Numbered from the stretch's first letter, positions 51,246-61,097 are shown. The stretch: DNA of 64,000 nucleotides from Flavobacterium hungaricum (GCF_015182285.1 NZ_PRDM01000005.1:434001-498000), one strand, 5' to 3'. Notes: generated by a model from the letters alone, not told the origin. A program made the numbers and translations.

Positions 51246-53345
51246 TTATTTTAATAGTTGATAAGCGATTAAAGCAGTAAAATAAGCTAATGCACTCATA
51301 AAAACCAATTGCATTCCAGGCCATTTCCATGAATTGGTTTCTTTCTTAGTTATTGCTAATGTACTCGCACACTGCATGGCAAAAGCATAAAATAATAATA
51401 AAGAAATTCCCGTTGCAAAATCAAATACTTTCTTGCCCGTATCTGGCCGAACCTCTGCCTGCATTTTACTTTTTATGGTGGCTTCATTATCGCTGTCTCC
51501 AACACTGTAGATAGTTGCCAGTGTACCGACAAAAACCTCGCGGGCCGCAAAAGAACTGATTAATGCAATTCCGATTTTCCAATCGTAACCCAGAGGCTTA
51601 ATTGCTGGTTCAATCGCTCTTCCCATTAAACCGATGTATGAATTCTCTAATTTTTGAGAAGCAACTTCGTTTTCAAACTGCGCTTCGTCCAAAGTGGTAT
51701 TCGCAAATCTTTCTTTTACAATAGTTTCTGCTTCGTTAAATTCTTTTCCTGGGCCGTAAGAGGCTAAAAACCATAAAATAACAGATATGGCTAAAATAAT
51801 TTTACCTGCACCAACAACAAAGGCTTTGGTTTTTTCTACAACATTGATCCCGACATTTTTAAAAAGCGGTAATTTATAACTTGGCATTTCGACTACGAAA
51901 TACGTTTTTGAATCTAATTTTAAAACTTTGTTTAAAATATAAGCTGATAAAATGGCTGCAAAAAACCCTAAAACATAGAGTGCCATTAACGTTAATCCCT
52001 GAACATTCAAGATACCCAAAACACGCTTACTCGGAACTACAAGTGATATAATTATAGCGTAAACCGGCAATCTCGCAGAGCAAGTGGTGAATGGCGTTAC
52101 CAAGATCGTAATAAGGCGTTCTTTCCAGTTTTCGATATTACGAGTTGCCATAATCGCCGGAATCGCACAAGCAGTTCCCGAGATTAAAGGCACAACACTT
52201 TTTCCAGAAAGACCAAATCTGCGCATTATTTTATCCATTAAAAACACCACACGGCTCATGTAACCACTTTCTTCTAAAATCGAAATGAAAAGAAATAAGA
52301 AGGCAATCTGCGGAATAAAAATAATGACACCGCCAATTCCCGGAATAATTCCTTGAGAAAGTAAATCGGTTAAAATACCGCTTGGCAATTCTTCTGCCGT
52401 CCAGCTGCTCAAAGAAGCAAAAGTACTGTCAATAAAATCCATCGGGATGGTTGACCAGCTGAAAATGGATTGGAATATTAAAAATAAAATAGCAAAGAAG
52501 ATAAAGTAACCCCAAATTTTATGGGTTAAAACGCGGTCTAATTTGGCACGAATATCCTTCGCCATCGAAGCGTCGATTTTTAAACCCTCTTTTAATACAT
52601 CGTTGATAAACTGGTATCTTTTAATGGTTTCTTTTTGCTGCAGACGCTTTAATTCTGAATGCGATTTGGTAAAAGTGCTTCGAACTTCATTTCGATCTAA
52701 ATTCAAAAAATTGACATCCTGCGTAATGACAAGCCACAACTTATACATTAATTGATTTGGAAAAGCATTCTGGAGCTTTTCAAAATATTCTGGATCAATT
52801 ACAGAAGCATTTAAACACGGTTCGTGGGTAATGGTTTTATAAGAAACAATTAATTCTTTTAATGACTCAATTCCGTGGCCTTTGCGTGAACTTACTAATG
52901 CAATTTTGGTTTTTAACTTCTCTTCTAAATACGGAATATCTAATGAAATTCCTTTTCGTTCCATCTGATCGGACATATTGATAACCAGAATGGTTGGAAT
53001 TTCAAGATCTTTTATCTGAGTATAAATCAGTAAATTTCTTTTCAGATTTTCAACATCGGTTACCACAACAGCAACGTCCGGATATAATTTGTCGTTTTTA
53101 TTTAATAAAAGTTCAATAACAACGCTTTCGTCCATCGAACTCGCGTTCAAACTATAGGTTCCGGGTAAATCCAGAATATTAGCTTTTACATTATTGGGTA
53201 ATTTGCAGAAACCGATTTTTTTCTCAACCGTAATTCCAGGGTAGTTTCCAACTTGCTGGTTTAAACCCGTTAATTGATTGAAAACAGAGGTTTTACCCGT
53301 ATTAGGATTTCCGATAAGGGCAACATTAATATTTTGAACGCTCAT
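51246..53345 (-). CDS. feoB: Ferrous iron transport protein B
   Basis: A 699-residue Fe(II) importer. An N-terminal G domain shows G1 GNPNTGKTS, G3 DLPGTYSL and G4-type NMSD; it is followed by a helical GDI-like domain and a membrane part with two Gate segments (SGTACAIPAIMATR, the TTCSARLPVYAI Cys motif, SSFAAREVFVGTL). All motifs are intact. FeoB imports ferrous iron across the inner membrane with GTP as regulator. Its ATG shares one base with the FeoA stop. Confidence 0.96.
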   Translation of the reverse strand: MSVQNINVALIGNPNTGKTSVFNQLTGLNQQVGNYPGITVEKKIGFCKLPNNVKANILDLPGTYSLNASSMDESVVIELLLNKNDKLYPDVAVVVTDVENLKRNLLIYTQIKDLEIPTILVINMSDQMERKGISLDIPYLEEKLKTKIALVSSRKGHGIESLKELIVSYKTITHEPCLNASVIDPEYFEKLQNAFPNQLMYKLWLVITQDVNFLNLDRNEVRSTFTKSHSELKRLQQKETIKRYQFINDVLKEGLKIDASMAKDIRAKLDRVLTHKIWGYFIFFAILFLIFQSIFSWSTIPMDFIDSTFASLSSWTAEELPSGILTDLLSQGIIPGIGGVIIFIPQIAFLFLFISILEESGYMSRVVFLMDKIMRRFGLSGKSVVPLISGTACAIPAIMATRNIENWKERLITILVTPFTTCSARLPVYAIIISLVVPSKRVLGILNVQGLTLMALYVLGFFAAILSAYILNKVLKLDSKTYFVVEMPSYKLPLFKNVGINVVEKTKAFVVGAGKIILAISVILWFLASYGPGKEFNEAETIVKERFANTTLDEAQFENEVASQKLENSYIGLMGRAIEPAIKPLGYDWKIGIALISSFAAREVFVGTLATIYSVGDSDNEATIKSKMQAEVRPDTGKKVFDFATGISLLLFYAFAMQCASTLAITKKETNSWKWPGMQLVFMSALAYFTALIAYQLLK

Positions 53346-53584
53346 TATAAATTGTTTTCTATGAGTTCAACTTCAATCTCACGAGCAGTTTCAATACGAA
53401 TAGCAACATGCGATCCGTTAATATCCAAATACAAAGGATCTCCAAAAGGAGCAATCTGCAGCAATTCAACTACACTGCCAGGCAGACACCCCATTTCTAA
53501 TAATTTTAGAGGAATAAGATCGATATCAAAATCTTTGATAATGGCTTTCTCGCCTTTTTTCAGAGTGTGGATTGTATTTTGCAA
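53345..53584 (-). CDS. feoA: FeoA domain protein
   Basis: A 79-residue SH3-like FeoA protein: LKLLEMGCLPGSVVELLQIAPFGDPLYLDINGSHVAIR is the core pattern (quoted here in part: LEMGCLPGS, APFGDPLY). It assists FeoB in iron uptake. It is first in the feoA-feoB-small protein operon, with one-base overlap to feoB and a good promoter immediately upstream. Confidence 0.92.
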   Translation of the reverse strand: MQNTIHTLKKGEKAIIKDFDIDLIPLKLLEMGCLPGSVVELLQIAPFGDPLYLDINGSHVAIRIETAREIEVELIENNL

Positions 53585-53609
53585 GCTTATTTAGATTGAA
53601 TTTAGATTG

Positions 53610-53638
53610 CAAAAGTAGGTAATTATTCTTTATTTCAA
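53610..53638 (-). promoter_or_regulatory. Promoter of the feo operon (TTG -33, TACTTTTG -7)
   Basis: On the minus strand TTG (53638-53636) and TACTTTTG (53617-53610) are 18 bases apart; the feoA ATG is 26 bases further. I see no clear Fur box. Confidence 0.55.
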
Positions 53639-53687
53639 GGCATTTAACTCTTCGACAAATGCTAAATGTTTCTAAAAATAAGGGATT

Positions 53688-54353
53688 TTAGTCGTTTGAA
53701 AGAAAATCGATGTCTTCTAAAAGACGTTTGATATCCTCTTTATTTGTTCCGTCATAAAAACCGCGAACACGTCTTTTTTGATCCACCAATACAAAATTCT
53801 CTGTATGCACCATATCATACAATTGATCTGGTCTTCCCAATTTTACAGCGAGATACGATTTTCTGGCCATTTTATAAATCTCTTTTTTATCTCCGGTAAC
53901 CAAATTCCACTTGCTGTCTACTACTCCATATTTTATTGCATACGCTTTTAAAACCGAAACACTGTCTACTTCGGGAAAAACGGTATGCGAAAGCAGCATT
54001 ACTTTCGGATTATTCAAAACGGCTTTTTGAACCTCAACAAGATTGGTTGACATTTTTGGACAGATCGAACCGCAGGTTGTAAAAAAGAAATCGGCAACAT
54101 AAATTTTCCCTTCGTAGTTTTTCTGCGTTATGGTATCACCGTTCTGATTTATAAATGAAAAATCTGCAATTGTGTGGTATTTGCTTTTGTATTGAATGGT
54201 GCTGTCTACTAATTCTGGATTTACATCAGACGGATTATAAATCGGAAGTGTTTTCTTAGGTTTTAATGCTGAATAAAATAAAGATATAGTAACAACCGAA
54301 AAGACAATTAGAACAATAAAGAATTTACGGTATCTGTAAAGAAGCGATTTCAT
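53688..54353 (-). CDS. SCO1/SenC family copper chaperone
   Basis: A 221-residue membrane-anchored thioredoxin-fold protein. One helix (~10-27) is followed by the SCO domain with copper ligands in TTCGSICPKM (two Cys spaced CxxxC) and the His in MVHTENFVLVDQ. SCO proteins insert copper into the CuA site of cytochrome oxidase or act as thiol reductases. The start at 54353 (MKSLLYRYRKFF) fits the membrane anchor; an earlier in-frame ATG would add 11 odd residues. Confidence 0.9.
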   Translation of the reverse strand: MKSLLYRYRKFFIVLIVFSVVTISLFYSALKPKKTLPIYNPSDVNPELVDSTIQYKSKYHTIADFSFINQNGDTITQKNYEGKIYVADFFFTTCGSICPKMSTNLVEVQKAVLNNPKVMLLSHTVFPEVDSVSVLKAYAIKYGVVDSKWNLVTGDKKEIYKMARKSYLAVKLGRPDQLYDMVHTENFVLVDQKRRVRGFYDGTNKEDIKRLLEDIDFLSND

Positions 54354-54636
54354 AAAAATAATTTGGCACAAAAATACAAAAAGCACTTTTTAAAACCCTT
54401 AACTAAGCTTTTATTTTAACTATGTTCCTGACTGAAAATGTATCAGAATAAAATTATGATTTTTGTTCTCAACAAATAAAATATGCGAAAGCTGTTTTCA
54501 GGCATGTAACAAATTCGACAATGAGTACACTAACTACTAAATGTTCTTTAATTTTTAACATTTAATAAAAATAACTTGATGCAGACTTATTGTTAAATAA
54601 TGTGAAATTTTAACACAATATTCAAATTAATAACAA

Positions 54637-54644
54637 TAAGTTTG
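54637..54644 (+). promoter_or_regulatory. -7 element (TAAGTTTG) of the M13 peptidase gene
   Basis: TAAGTTTG fits TAnnTTTG and lies 26 bases before the ATG at 54671; the -33 box is not clear. Confidence 0.4.
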
Positions 54645-54670
54645 TGTTTTACCTAAAACAATAAACTATT

Positions 54671-56731
54671 ATGAAAAGACAGCTTGTAAAACCTGTGTTT
54701 TGTGTCGTTTCTGCAATGTTCTCTTTCGCAACGCTGCAGGCTCAAAGTGGCACACCAAAAGAGCCTGGTATTAATGTTTCGAACATGGATACTAAAGTTA
54801 GTCCAAAACAAGATTTTTTCCGTTATGTAAACGGAGCATGGTTAGACAAAACAGAAATTCCAAGCGATAGAAACGCATGGGGAAGTTTTAATGAATTACG
54901 TCAGAAAACAGACGAAAACTCTTTAAAGATTTTAAAAGAAGCTTCAAAAGACCCAAAATACAAATCAAATACAGATCAAGGTAAAGCAATTGCTTTGTTC
55001 AACACTATTCTAGATACTGTTGGAAGAAACAAAAGAGGAGTTGCACCTTTGCAGCCGTATTTGAAGAAAATTGATGCGATTAAAAACGTAGCTGATCTTC
55101 AAAATTTCCTTACCGAAATGCAGCTTCAGGGCGGTATTGGTTTCTTTGGCGTTTATGTAAGCGCTGATGCAAAAAACAGTAATAAAAATGCGGTGAGCTT
55201 AACGCCTGGAGGTTTGGGGTTATCTGATAAAGATTACTACAACTCTGATGATAAGGATTCTAAAGAAAAACGTGAAAAATACGAAGTTCACGTGGCAAGA
55301 ATGCTGCAATTTATTGGTGAGTCTCCAGCAAAAGCAAAAGAAAGCGCTAAACAAATTCTAGCTTTAGAAGTAGAAATGTCTGCTCCAAGATTGGATCGTG
55401 TAGAAAGAAGAGACCGTAGAAAACAATACAACCCAACTGCTGTTGCAGATTTGAAAAAAAATACTCCTTCTATTCAGTGGGAGAAATATTTTGCTGGAAT
55501 CGGAATGGCAAAATTAGATACGGTCAATGTTGCGCAGCCGCGTTACATGATTGCGTTAGAAAAAACATTTACTGAAAAGAAAGTAGAAGCTTGGAAAGAG
55601 TATCTAAAATGGTCTGCTCTAAACAGAACAGCCTCAACTTTAAGTACAGAAATCGAAAATGCAAATTTTGATTTCTACGGAAAAACATTAACCGGAGCTT
55701 TAAAACAACGTCCGCGCGAAGAAGTAGCATTACAAGTTATCAATGGTGCAACTGGAGAAGCTTTAGGAAAATTATATGTAGAAAAATTATTTCCTGCTGA
55801 AGCAAAAGCAAAAGCAAAAGATATGATTGCTAATGTGATGCAGGCTTACGAAAACAGAATCAATGCACTGCCTTGGATGTCTCCTGAAACTAAGGTTAAA
55901 GCAATTGAAAAATTGAAAAAGCTAACGGTAAAAATCGGTTATCCTGATAAATGGAAAGACTATTCTAAATTAACACTTAAAAATGTTTCTGAAGGCGGTA
56001 CTTACTTTGACAACTCTGTAAGTTTATCAAAATGGGCTTATGCAGAAAACTTAGCTAAATTGGGTAAACCAGTTGATAAATCAGAATGGGGAATGTCTCC
56101 TCAGACTGTAAATGCTTATTTCAATCCATCATACAACGAGATTGTTTTCCCAGCAGCTATTTTACAACCGCCTTTCTACAATTACCAAGCTGATGAAGCA
56201 GTAAACTACGGTGGAATCGGAGCGGTAATCGGACACGAGATTTCTCACGGTTTTGATGATTCTGGTGCTCGTTACAATGCTGACGGAAATTTAGTAGACT
56301 GGTGGACTCCAGAAGACTTAAAACAATTTACAGCTCTTGGAGGTGAACTTGCTGCACAATACAGCGCTCTTGAACCTCTTCCTGGAATTCATGTAGATGG
56401 TAAATTTACTCTTGGTGAAAATATTGGTGACTTAGGAGGAACGAACGCTGCTTACGACGGTTTACAATTGTATTTGAAGAAACACGGAAATCCAGGTTTA
56501 ATTGACGGATTTACGCCAGAGCAAAGATTCTTTATTTCTTGGGCTACCGTTTGGAGAACAAAAGCTCGCGACGAAGCTATTAAGAGTCAGGTAAAAACAG
56601 ATCCGCACTCTCCAGGTATGTACAGAGCAGTTGTGCCAATTAAAAACCTAGATTCGTTCTACGAAGCTTTTGATATTAAACCAGGCGATGCTATGTATTT
56701 AGAACCTTCAAAAAGGGTTAAAATCTGGTAA
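54671..56731 (+). CDS. pepO: M13 family metalloendopeptidase (neprilysin-like)
   Basis: A 686-residue secreted peptidase: signal peptide (MKRQLVKPVFCVVSAMFSF..., cleaved near LQAQ), a large helical M13 N-terminal domain that opens with QDFFRYVNGAWLDKTEIPSD, then the catalytic part with NAYFNPSYNEIVFPAAILQPPF (NAYY-like), zinc site VIGHEISHGFDD near residue 520 and third ligand ENIGDLGG. The C-terminal Trp (KIW) is the M13 hallmark. It cleaves oligopeptides in the periplasm or at the surface. Confidence 0.95.
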   Translation: MKRQLVKPVFCVVSAMFSFATLQAQSGTPKEPGINVSNMDTKVSPKQDFFRYVNGAWLDKTEIPSDRNAWGSFNELRQKTDENSLKILKEASKDPKYKSNTDQGKAIALFNTILDTVGRNKRGVAPLQPYLKKIDAIKNVADLQNFLTEMQLQGGIGFFGVYVSADAKNSNKNAVSLTPGGLGLSDKDYYNSDDKDSKEKREKYEVHVARMLQFIGESPAKAKESAKQILALEVEMSAPRLDRVERRDRRKQYNPTAVADLKKNTPSIQWEKYFAGIGMAKLDTVNVAQPRYMIALEKTFTEKKVEAWKEYLKWSALNRTASTLSTEIENANFDFYGKTLTGALKQRPREEVALQVINGATGEALGKLYVEKLFPAEAKAKAKDMIANVMQAYENRINALPWMSPETKVKAIEKLKKLTVKIGYPDKWKDYSKLTLKNVSEGGTYFDNSVSLSKWAYAENLAKLGKPVDKSEWGMSPQTVNAYFNPSYNEIVFPAAILQPPFYNYQADEAVNYGGIGAVIGHEISHGFDDSGARYNADGNLVDWWTPEDLKQFTALGGELAAQYSALEPLPGIHVDGKFTLGENIGDLGGTNAAYDGLQLYLKKHGNPGLIDGFTPEQRFFISWATVWRTKARDEAIKSQVKTDPHSPGMYRAVVPIKNLDSFYEAFDIKPGDAMYLEPSKRVKIW

Positions 56732-56748
56732 TCGACTTTATACAAAAC

Positions 56749-56778
56749 AAAAAACGGCGCTTATTGAGCGCCGTTTTT
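56749..56778. terminator. Bidirectional terminator
   Basis: AAAACGGCGCT and AGCGCCGTTTT (about 56751-56776) around a 5-base loop with flanking A and T runs, between the converging M13 and cytochrome c genes. Confidence 0.85.
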
Positions 56779-56808
56779 TATTGATGCTTCTACTAAAATT
56801 AAAAGCTA

Positions 56809-57207
56809 TTATTTCAAGTGACTGTAAATATAAGTTTCCATAGCTTTCAGTTCTTCATCAGACATTGTCTTTGTTATTTCAAGATTGGTCTGCATTACAG
56901 AAAACTGGCTTGGGTCGACAATCGGATCTGCATTTCCTTTTAAGAAAGTTACCATGTCTGCTTTTTTATCTTTATAAATCTTAGCAATTTCTAGTATACT
57001 TGGACCAATCACTTTTTGATCCGGCTGATGACAAGCGGTGCAATTTCCTTTTCCTTCAAAAATTTCTTTTCCTAATTCTTCCGGAGTTTTAGTTTTTGCC
57101 GTTTCACCCTCAAAATACGTGTCTTCTGGTTGTTCCGTATTTTCCGGAATTTCTTTTTTGCATGCAGTAAAAGCCAGAACTGCAGCTAAGAATACTACTT
57201 TTTTCAT
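56809..57207 (-). CDS. c-type cytochrome, lipoprotein
   Basis: A 132-residue lipoprotein (signal ending LAFTAC, C16) with one class I cytochrome c domain. The heme site is C56-T-A-C59-H60 in GNCTACHQ; the distal Met is probably M105 in FSVMQT. It would carry electrons on the periplasmic face of a membrane. The gene lies 13 bases behind hemB on the same strand, so a heme enzyme and a heme protein are co-transcribed. Confidence 0.9.
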   Translation of the reverse strand: MKKVVFLAAVLAFTACKKEIPENTEQPEDTYFEGETAKTKTPEELGKEIFEGKGNCTACHQPDQKVIGPSILEIAKIYKDKKADMVTFLKGNADPIVDPSQFSVMQTNLEITKTMSDEELKAMETYIYSHLK

Positions 57208-57220
57208 TTTTATTTCATTA

Positions 57221-58216
57221 TTATTTATTTAAAAGAATAGCGGCTTCTTTAGCAAAATAAGTAGAAATCAAACTAGCACCAGCACGTTTGATACACATTA
57301 ACTGTTCCATCATAATCTTGTCATTGTCCAGCCATCCTCTTTCGGCTGCCGCTTTGATCATTGCATATTCTCCAGAAACGTGATAAACTGTTACTGGAAC
57401 GTTTACTGCATTTTTTATTTCGCGGACAATATCTAAATAAGCAATTCCTGGTTTAACCATTACCATATCAGCTCCTTCTTCAACATCGTATAAAGTTTCT
57501 TTAATAGCCTCTATGCGGTTGGCATAATCCATTTGATACGTTTTTTTATCTTTTGGAACCACAACGTCAGCTTCTTTTGGAGCTGAATCTAAAGCATCTC
57601 TAAACGGCCCGTAAAATGCCGAAGCGTATTTTGCTGAGTAACTCATGATCCCCACATTGTGATATCCAGCAGCATCAAGACCTTCGCGAAGGCGTAAAAT
57701 TCTTCCGTCCATCATATCGCTTGGCGCCACAAAATCGGCTCCCGCCTCTGCATGCGAAACAGCCATTTTTACCAAAGCCTCTACAGTGCTGTCATTTTCT
57801 ACATCTCCATTTTTAATGATTCCGTCATGACCATAAATCGAATAGGGGTCTAAAGCAACATCCGGCATTACAATCATTTCTGGACATGCCGCTTTTATAG
57901 CACGAATTGCCTGCTGCATTAATCCGTCTTTGTTCCAGGCTTCTTTTCCGGTATTGTCTTTTAACTCTTCGCTGACTTTAACATAGATATTCACAGCGCG
58001 GATTCCTAATCCGAAGATTTCTTTTACTTCTTCAACAGTTAAATCAATTGACCTGCGGTAAATACCAGGCATCGAAGGAATTTCGACTTTATAATTTTCG
58101 CCTTCAGCAATAAACATTGGAAACATAAAATCTGTTGGACTTAAACTTGTTTCACGAACTAAAGAACGAATAGATTCATTTACTCTTAACCTTCTGCCTC
58201 TGTGTAATGGGAACAT
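57221..58216 (-). CDS. hemB: Porphobilinogen synthase (delta-aminolevulinate dehydratase)
   Basis: A 331-residue enzyme that joins two 5-aminolevulinate molecules to porphobilinogen. The family start MFPLHRGRRLRVNESIRSLVRE is intact; the two active-site lysines are in GIMSYSAKYASAFYGPFR and ADMVMVKPGIAYLDI. DVALDPYSIYGHDGI lacks the Cys-rich zinc triad of animal enzymes, as in Mg-dependent bacterial HemB. A cytochrome c gene follows by 13 bases. Other heme genes (hemF, hemE) lie 4-6 kb away on the same strand. Confidence 0.95.
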   Translation of the reverse strand: MFPLHRGRRLRVNESIRSLVRETSLSPTDFMFPMFIAEGENYKVEIPSMPGIYRRSIDLTVEEVKEIFGLGIRAVNIYVKVSEELKDNTGKEAWNKDGLMQQAIRAIKAACPEMIVMPDVALDPYSIYGHDGIIKNGDVENDSTVEALVKMAVSHAEAGADFVAPSDMMDGRILRLREGLDAAGYHNVGIMSYSAKYASAFYGPFRDALDSAPKEADVVVPKDKKTYQMDYANRIEAIKETLYDVEEGADMVMVKPGIAYLDIVREIKNAVNVPVTVYHVSGEYAMIKAAAERGWLDNDKIMMEQLMCIKRAGASLISTYFAKEAAILLNK

Positions 58217-58323
58217 ATGAATTTTAGATTTTCGTTTTTAGATTCCTCATTGAAAATTGGAATCTAAAAACCTGTTATTGTTTTTTATTTTTGAGGATTG
58301 CTTTTGTAAAATTTTAAGCGTTG

Positions 58324-58331
58324 CAAAGTTA
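58324..58331 (-). promoter_or_regulatory. -7 element (TAACTTTG) of hemB
   Basis: On the minus strand TAACTTTG fits TAnnTTTG, about 108 bases before the hemB ATG, followed by GC. No well-placed -33 box. Confidence 0.35.
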
Positions 58332-58414
58332 AGCAAAAAGGAACAAAACTAGACTTTTAGCCCTTTGTAGAAACCGTTAATATTATCTAAAATTTTGTAG
58401 TTTTTTTCATAATT

Positions 58415-58453
58415 TAAAAACAAAATCCCCGAAATGAACTTTTGGGGATTTTT
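58415..58453 (-). terminator. Terminator, probably of the aldolase gene
   Basis: AAAATCCCC (58422-58430) pairs with GGGGATTTT (58444-58452), with A and T runs on the two sides. It is about 180 bases beyond the aldolase stop. Confidence 0.55.
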
Positions 58454-58629
58454 ACATCATTGTTGTAATTATTTTAAGAACCAAATTCTAAAGATTAGAA
58501 CGCGGCTAAAACAGATTTGCTTTGTAAAAACGTAATTTTCACAGATTCTTAAAAAACCGTCAAATCTGCATCAAATAGTCTTTTTTGAATCAAGCGAAGA
58601 ATAAAGAAAGTAATGATACTTAACGAATT

Positions 58630-59520
58630 TTACACAATAGAAGCATCGTATATCCCTTTTATAGAATCGCTTAATTGATTATTAAACTCCGCATCAGATT
58701 GAGCTGCGCTTAATCCTTCTGATAAGGCTCTGGAGAAACTGGCAATCAATCCGTGATTTTCCGAAAGCTTATGATTGGCTTCTTCTCGAGAATAACCTCC
58801 CGAAAGTGCTACAACACGCACAACATGAGGATCAGACATGAGATCGCTGTAAAAATTATTTACTGTCGGAATAGAAAGTTTGAGCATTACTTTCACATCT
58901 TGATCCAATAAATTGAGCTGTTTCTGGATTTCTTCTTTTAAAATCTGCTCTGATTTTTCTTTATCAGCACTATAAATATCAACTTCTGGCTCAATGATCG
59001 GCACAAATCCTTTTGCAAAAATCTGCAAACCAACTTTAAATTGTTGTTCTACAACTTCGCGAATTCCATCTCTATTGGCTTCTTTAATCACAGAACGCAT
59101 TTTGGTTCCAAATACATTTCGTTCTACGGCACGGTTTAATAATTCATCCAAATTAGCGATTGGTTTCATCAATTGCACGCCATTTGCAAGATCGGCCAAA
59201 CCTTTATCCACTTTTAAAAATGGAATAATATGCTTTTTCTCCCAGAGATAATCTGCTGTCCATTGACCGTCAATTTTACGATCCATCGTATTTTCAAACA
59301 AAATGGCTCCTAAAATATATTGGTTGTCAAAAGCGGGACTTTTTATAATTCTGGTTCTCATTTCATGCACCAGCGTATACATATCTTCTTCATTTGTATA
59401 ACTGTTTTCCAGAATGCCATATTGCGATAATGCCTTTGGAGTACTGCCGCCGCTTTGATCAAGCGCTGCAATAAAACCTTTTCCAGAATGCATGAGATTT
59501 AATTGTTCTGTATTTTTCAT
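58630..59520 (-). CDS. fda: Fructose-bisphosphate aldolase, class I
   Basis: A 296-residue Schiff-base aldolase of the bacterial class I type. The start GKGFIAALDQSGGSTPKALS is diagnostic, and IPFLKVDKGL, VFGTKMRSVIKEA and VKVMLKLSIPTVNNFY hold the conserved lysines. It splits fructose 1,6-bisphosphate in glycolysis and gluconeogenesis without a metal. Length normal; it stands alone with its own terminator. Confidence 0.93.
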   Translation of the reverse strand: MKNTEQLNLMHSGKGFIAALDQSGGSTPKALSQYGILENSYTNEEDMYTLVHEMRTRIIKSPAFDNQYILGAILFENTMDRKIDGQWTADYLWEKKHIIPFLKVDKGLADLANGVQLMKPIANLDELLNRAVERNVFGTKMRSVIKEANRDGIREVVEQQFKVGLQIFAKGFVPIIEPEVDIYSADKEKSEQILKEEIQKQLNLLDQDVKVMLKLSIPTVNNFYSDLMSDPHVVRVVALSGGYSREEANHKLSENHGLIASFSRALSEGLSAAQSDAEFNNQLSDSIKGIYDASIV

Positions 59521-59604
59521 AACAATGAATTTTAGTATTTTATAAATCTCTGTAATTTAAGCATTTTTTACTAAAACTTAATCTTTAAAGGGATTTAAGA
59601 ATCT

Positions 59605-60543
59605 TTACAATCCAATTTTCTCATTGACTTTATCGTAAACTTCTTTTACTTTTTTTGGAGGGTCAAATCGATAACCGGCAGAAAGTTTTAAAGTAACAAT
59701 GTTATCGTCTAATCTGGGATTGACCTTTTCGTCCTGAGCAAAACTGACTGTATTAAGGCTGATAAATCCAAAAAAACGATCATTATTGTACGCCAATTTT
59801 AAATTAAAATCTGCCTGATATAAGGCCGATGTGTCGCCGTCAATATCGTTTATCCCGGCTCCCAAAGCAACTCCGGCACCAATTAAAACCCGATCACTGA
59901 TTACAAAGTTGTAAAAATAAGAAGGCGCCAAAGTAAGAACATACAAATCTCCAGGCGAAGAATCGGGAGTATTTAAGTCCAAATTGGTATAATAAAAGGA
60001 AAGGGTCGGAATAAAACTTCCGGAACTTTTGGTCTGCCATTCGTTTTGGCTTACCAATGTTTTAAAAGAGAATTTATCATTAAAAACATATGCTGTCGAT
60101 CCGCCAATTTTAGTCGTACGCATATTGGGCAGTTGTGCAGTGAAATTATCGTCGCTGATGTAAAATCCTTTTTGATTGATAAAAGTAAACGACTGCATCC
60201 ATTTTTTATAGTAAAAACGGGTATTAAAATTAAAATGCTTCGAATTAGAATCGCCTTTGTTCCCGCTTAGAAATTTTGGTGCAAAACCAAGCGTTATATC
60301 AATGATTTTATAATTCAAATTAAAACCAATCTGTTCCCTTCGATTCGGAATAAGATTTACATATATCTTTGGATCCTGGTCGTCTGAAGCAATCTGAAAA
60401 CTATTTGAAGTATCTAAATAATAAGCACTGACGGTAATTTTATCATTGTATGATTTAAAATAGGGATTTTGCAAAGAATCGTTTTGAGCAAAACACCAAA
60501 AAAAACTAAACAAGAATACTATATTGATTAATTTTAAATTCAT
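59605..60543 (-). CDS. Outer-membrane beta-barrel protein (DUF6268-like)
   Basis: A 312-residue protein with signal peptide MNLKLINIVFLFSFFWCFAQ. The mature part is a series of amphipathic strands (KITVSAYYLDTSNSFQ, QIGFNLNYKIIDITLGFAPK, FGFISLNTVSFAQD, IVTLKLSAGYRFDPP) typical of an outer-membrane barrel of 12 or more strands, with a short helix at the end. The pattern resembles DUF6268 proteins. The start at 60543 is set by the signal peptide. REP-like palindromes begin 22 bases upstream of it. Confidence 0.8.
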   Translation of the reverse strand: MNLKLINIVFLFSFFWCFAQNDSLQNPYFKSYNDKITVSAYYLDTSNSFQIASDDQDPKIYVNLIPNRREQIGFNLNYKIIDITLGFAPKFLSGNKGDSNSKHFNFNTRFYYKKWMQSFTFINQKGFYISDDNFTAQLPNMRTTKIGGSTAYVFNDKFSFKTLVSQNEWQTKSSGSFIPTLSFYYTNLDLNTPDSSPGDLYVLTLAPSYFYNFVISDRVLIGAGVALGAGINDIDGDTSALYQADFNLKLAYNNDRFFGFISLNTVSFAQDEKVNPRLDDNIVTLKLSAGYRFDPPKKVKEVYDKVNEKIGL

Positions 60544-60638
60544 CTGCAAAGTCAGTTTATATTTGCTCCAGCGGAGCAAAATATTTATAGCAATTGAATT
60601 GCCTAAATAGTTTAAAGCTCCATAGGAGCGATATATTA

Positions 60639-61097
60639 TTAAACGTCTTCAAAAAGATATTCATTTCTAAAATCAATATTGAATAATTTTAAAAATGCAG
60701 TATATTCTTCGCTGAATGTTTTGGTTTTATGATGTTCTTCTTGATTTTCAATGTATTTTATAACATTGTTCAATTGTGAATGTCCATATGAAAACGCACC
60801 AAAACCTGTCTGCCATTCAAATTTTCCATTCATCCATTTTTGTTCGTTTATGAATTTGGATGAACTTGACTTAATATCCCTAACTAAATCAGATAATGAA
60901 ATATTGGGTTTTATACCAACTAAGATATGAATATGATCTGGCATTCCGTTAATTGCGATCAATTTTTGTTTTTGATTGGTAATAATTCCTGTGATATATT
61001 TATAAATCTCATCTTTCTTGTTTCTTGAGATTAAATTTTGTCTCCCCTTTACAGCAAAAACAATTTGAATATATAATTGAGAATAAGTATTTGCCAC
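60639..61097 (-). CDS. REP-associated tyrosine transposase (IS200/IS605-like TnpA, RAYT)
   Basis: A 152-residue intact HUH transposase of the Y1 class: the HUH pair is H55 and H57 in GMPDHIHILVG, the nucleophile Tyr is probably Y115 in VIKYIENQEEHH, and the WQTGFGAFSYGHSQ block is typical. RAYTs are domesticated single-copy relatives of IS200 TnpA that act on REP sequences. Two REP-like palindromes lie just downstream and many upstream, so gene and repeats look like a matched set. It has no TnpB partner. Confidence 0.92.
   Translation of the reverse strand: MANTYSQLYIQIVFAVKGRQNLISRNKKDEIYKYITGIITNQKQKLIAINGMPDHIHILVGIKPNISLSDLVRDIKSSSSKFINEQKWMNGKFEWQTGFGAFSYGHSQLNNVIKYIENQEEHHKTKTFSEEYTAFLKLFNIDFRNEYLFEDV

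Larger units (their letters stand above)
58217..58629. other. Intergenic gap between hemB and the aldolase gene
   Basis: About 410 bases. It contains a likely hemB promoter element (58324-58331) and the aldolase terminator (58415-58453). No gene seen. Confidence 0.6.
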
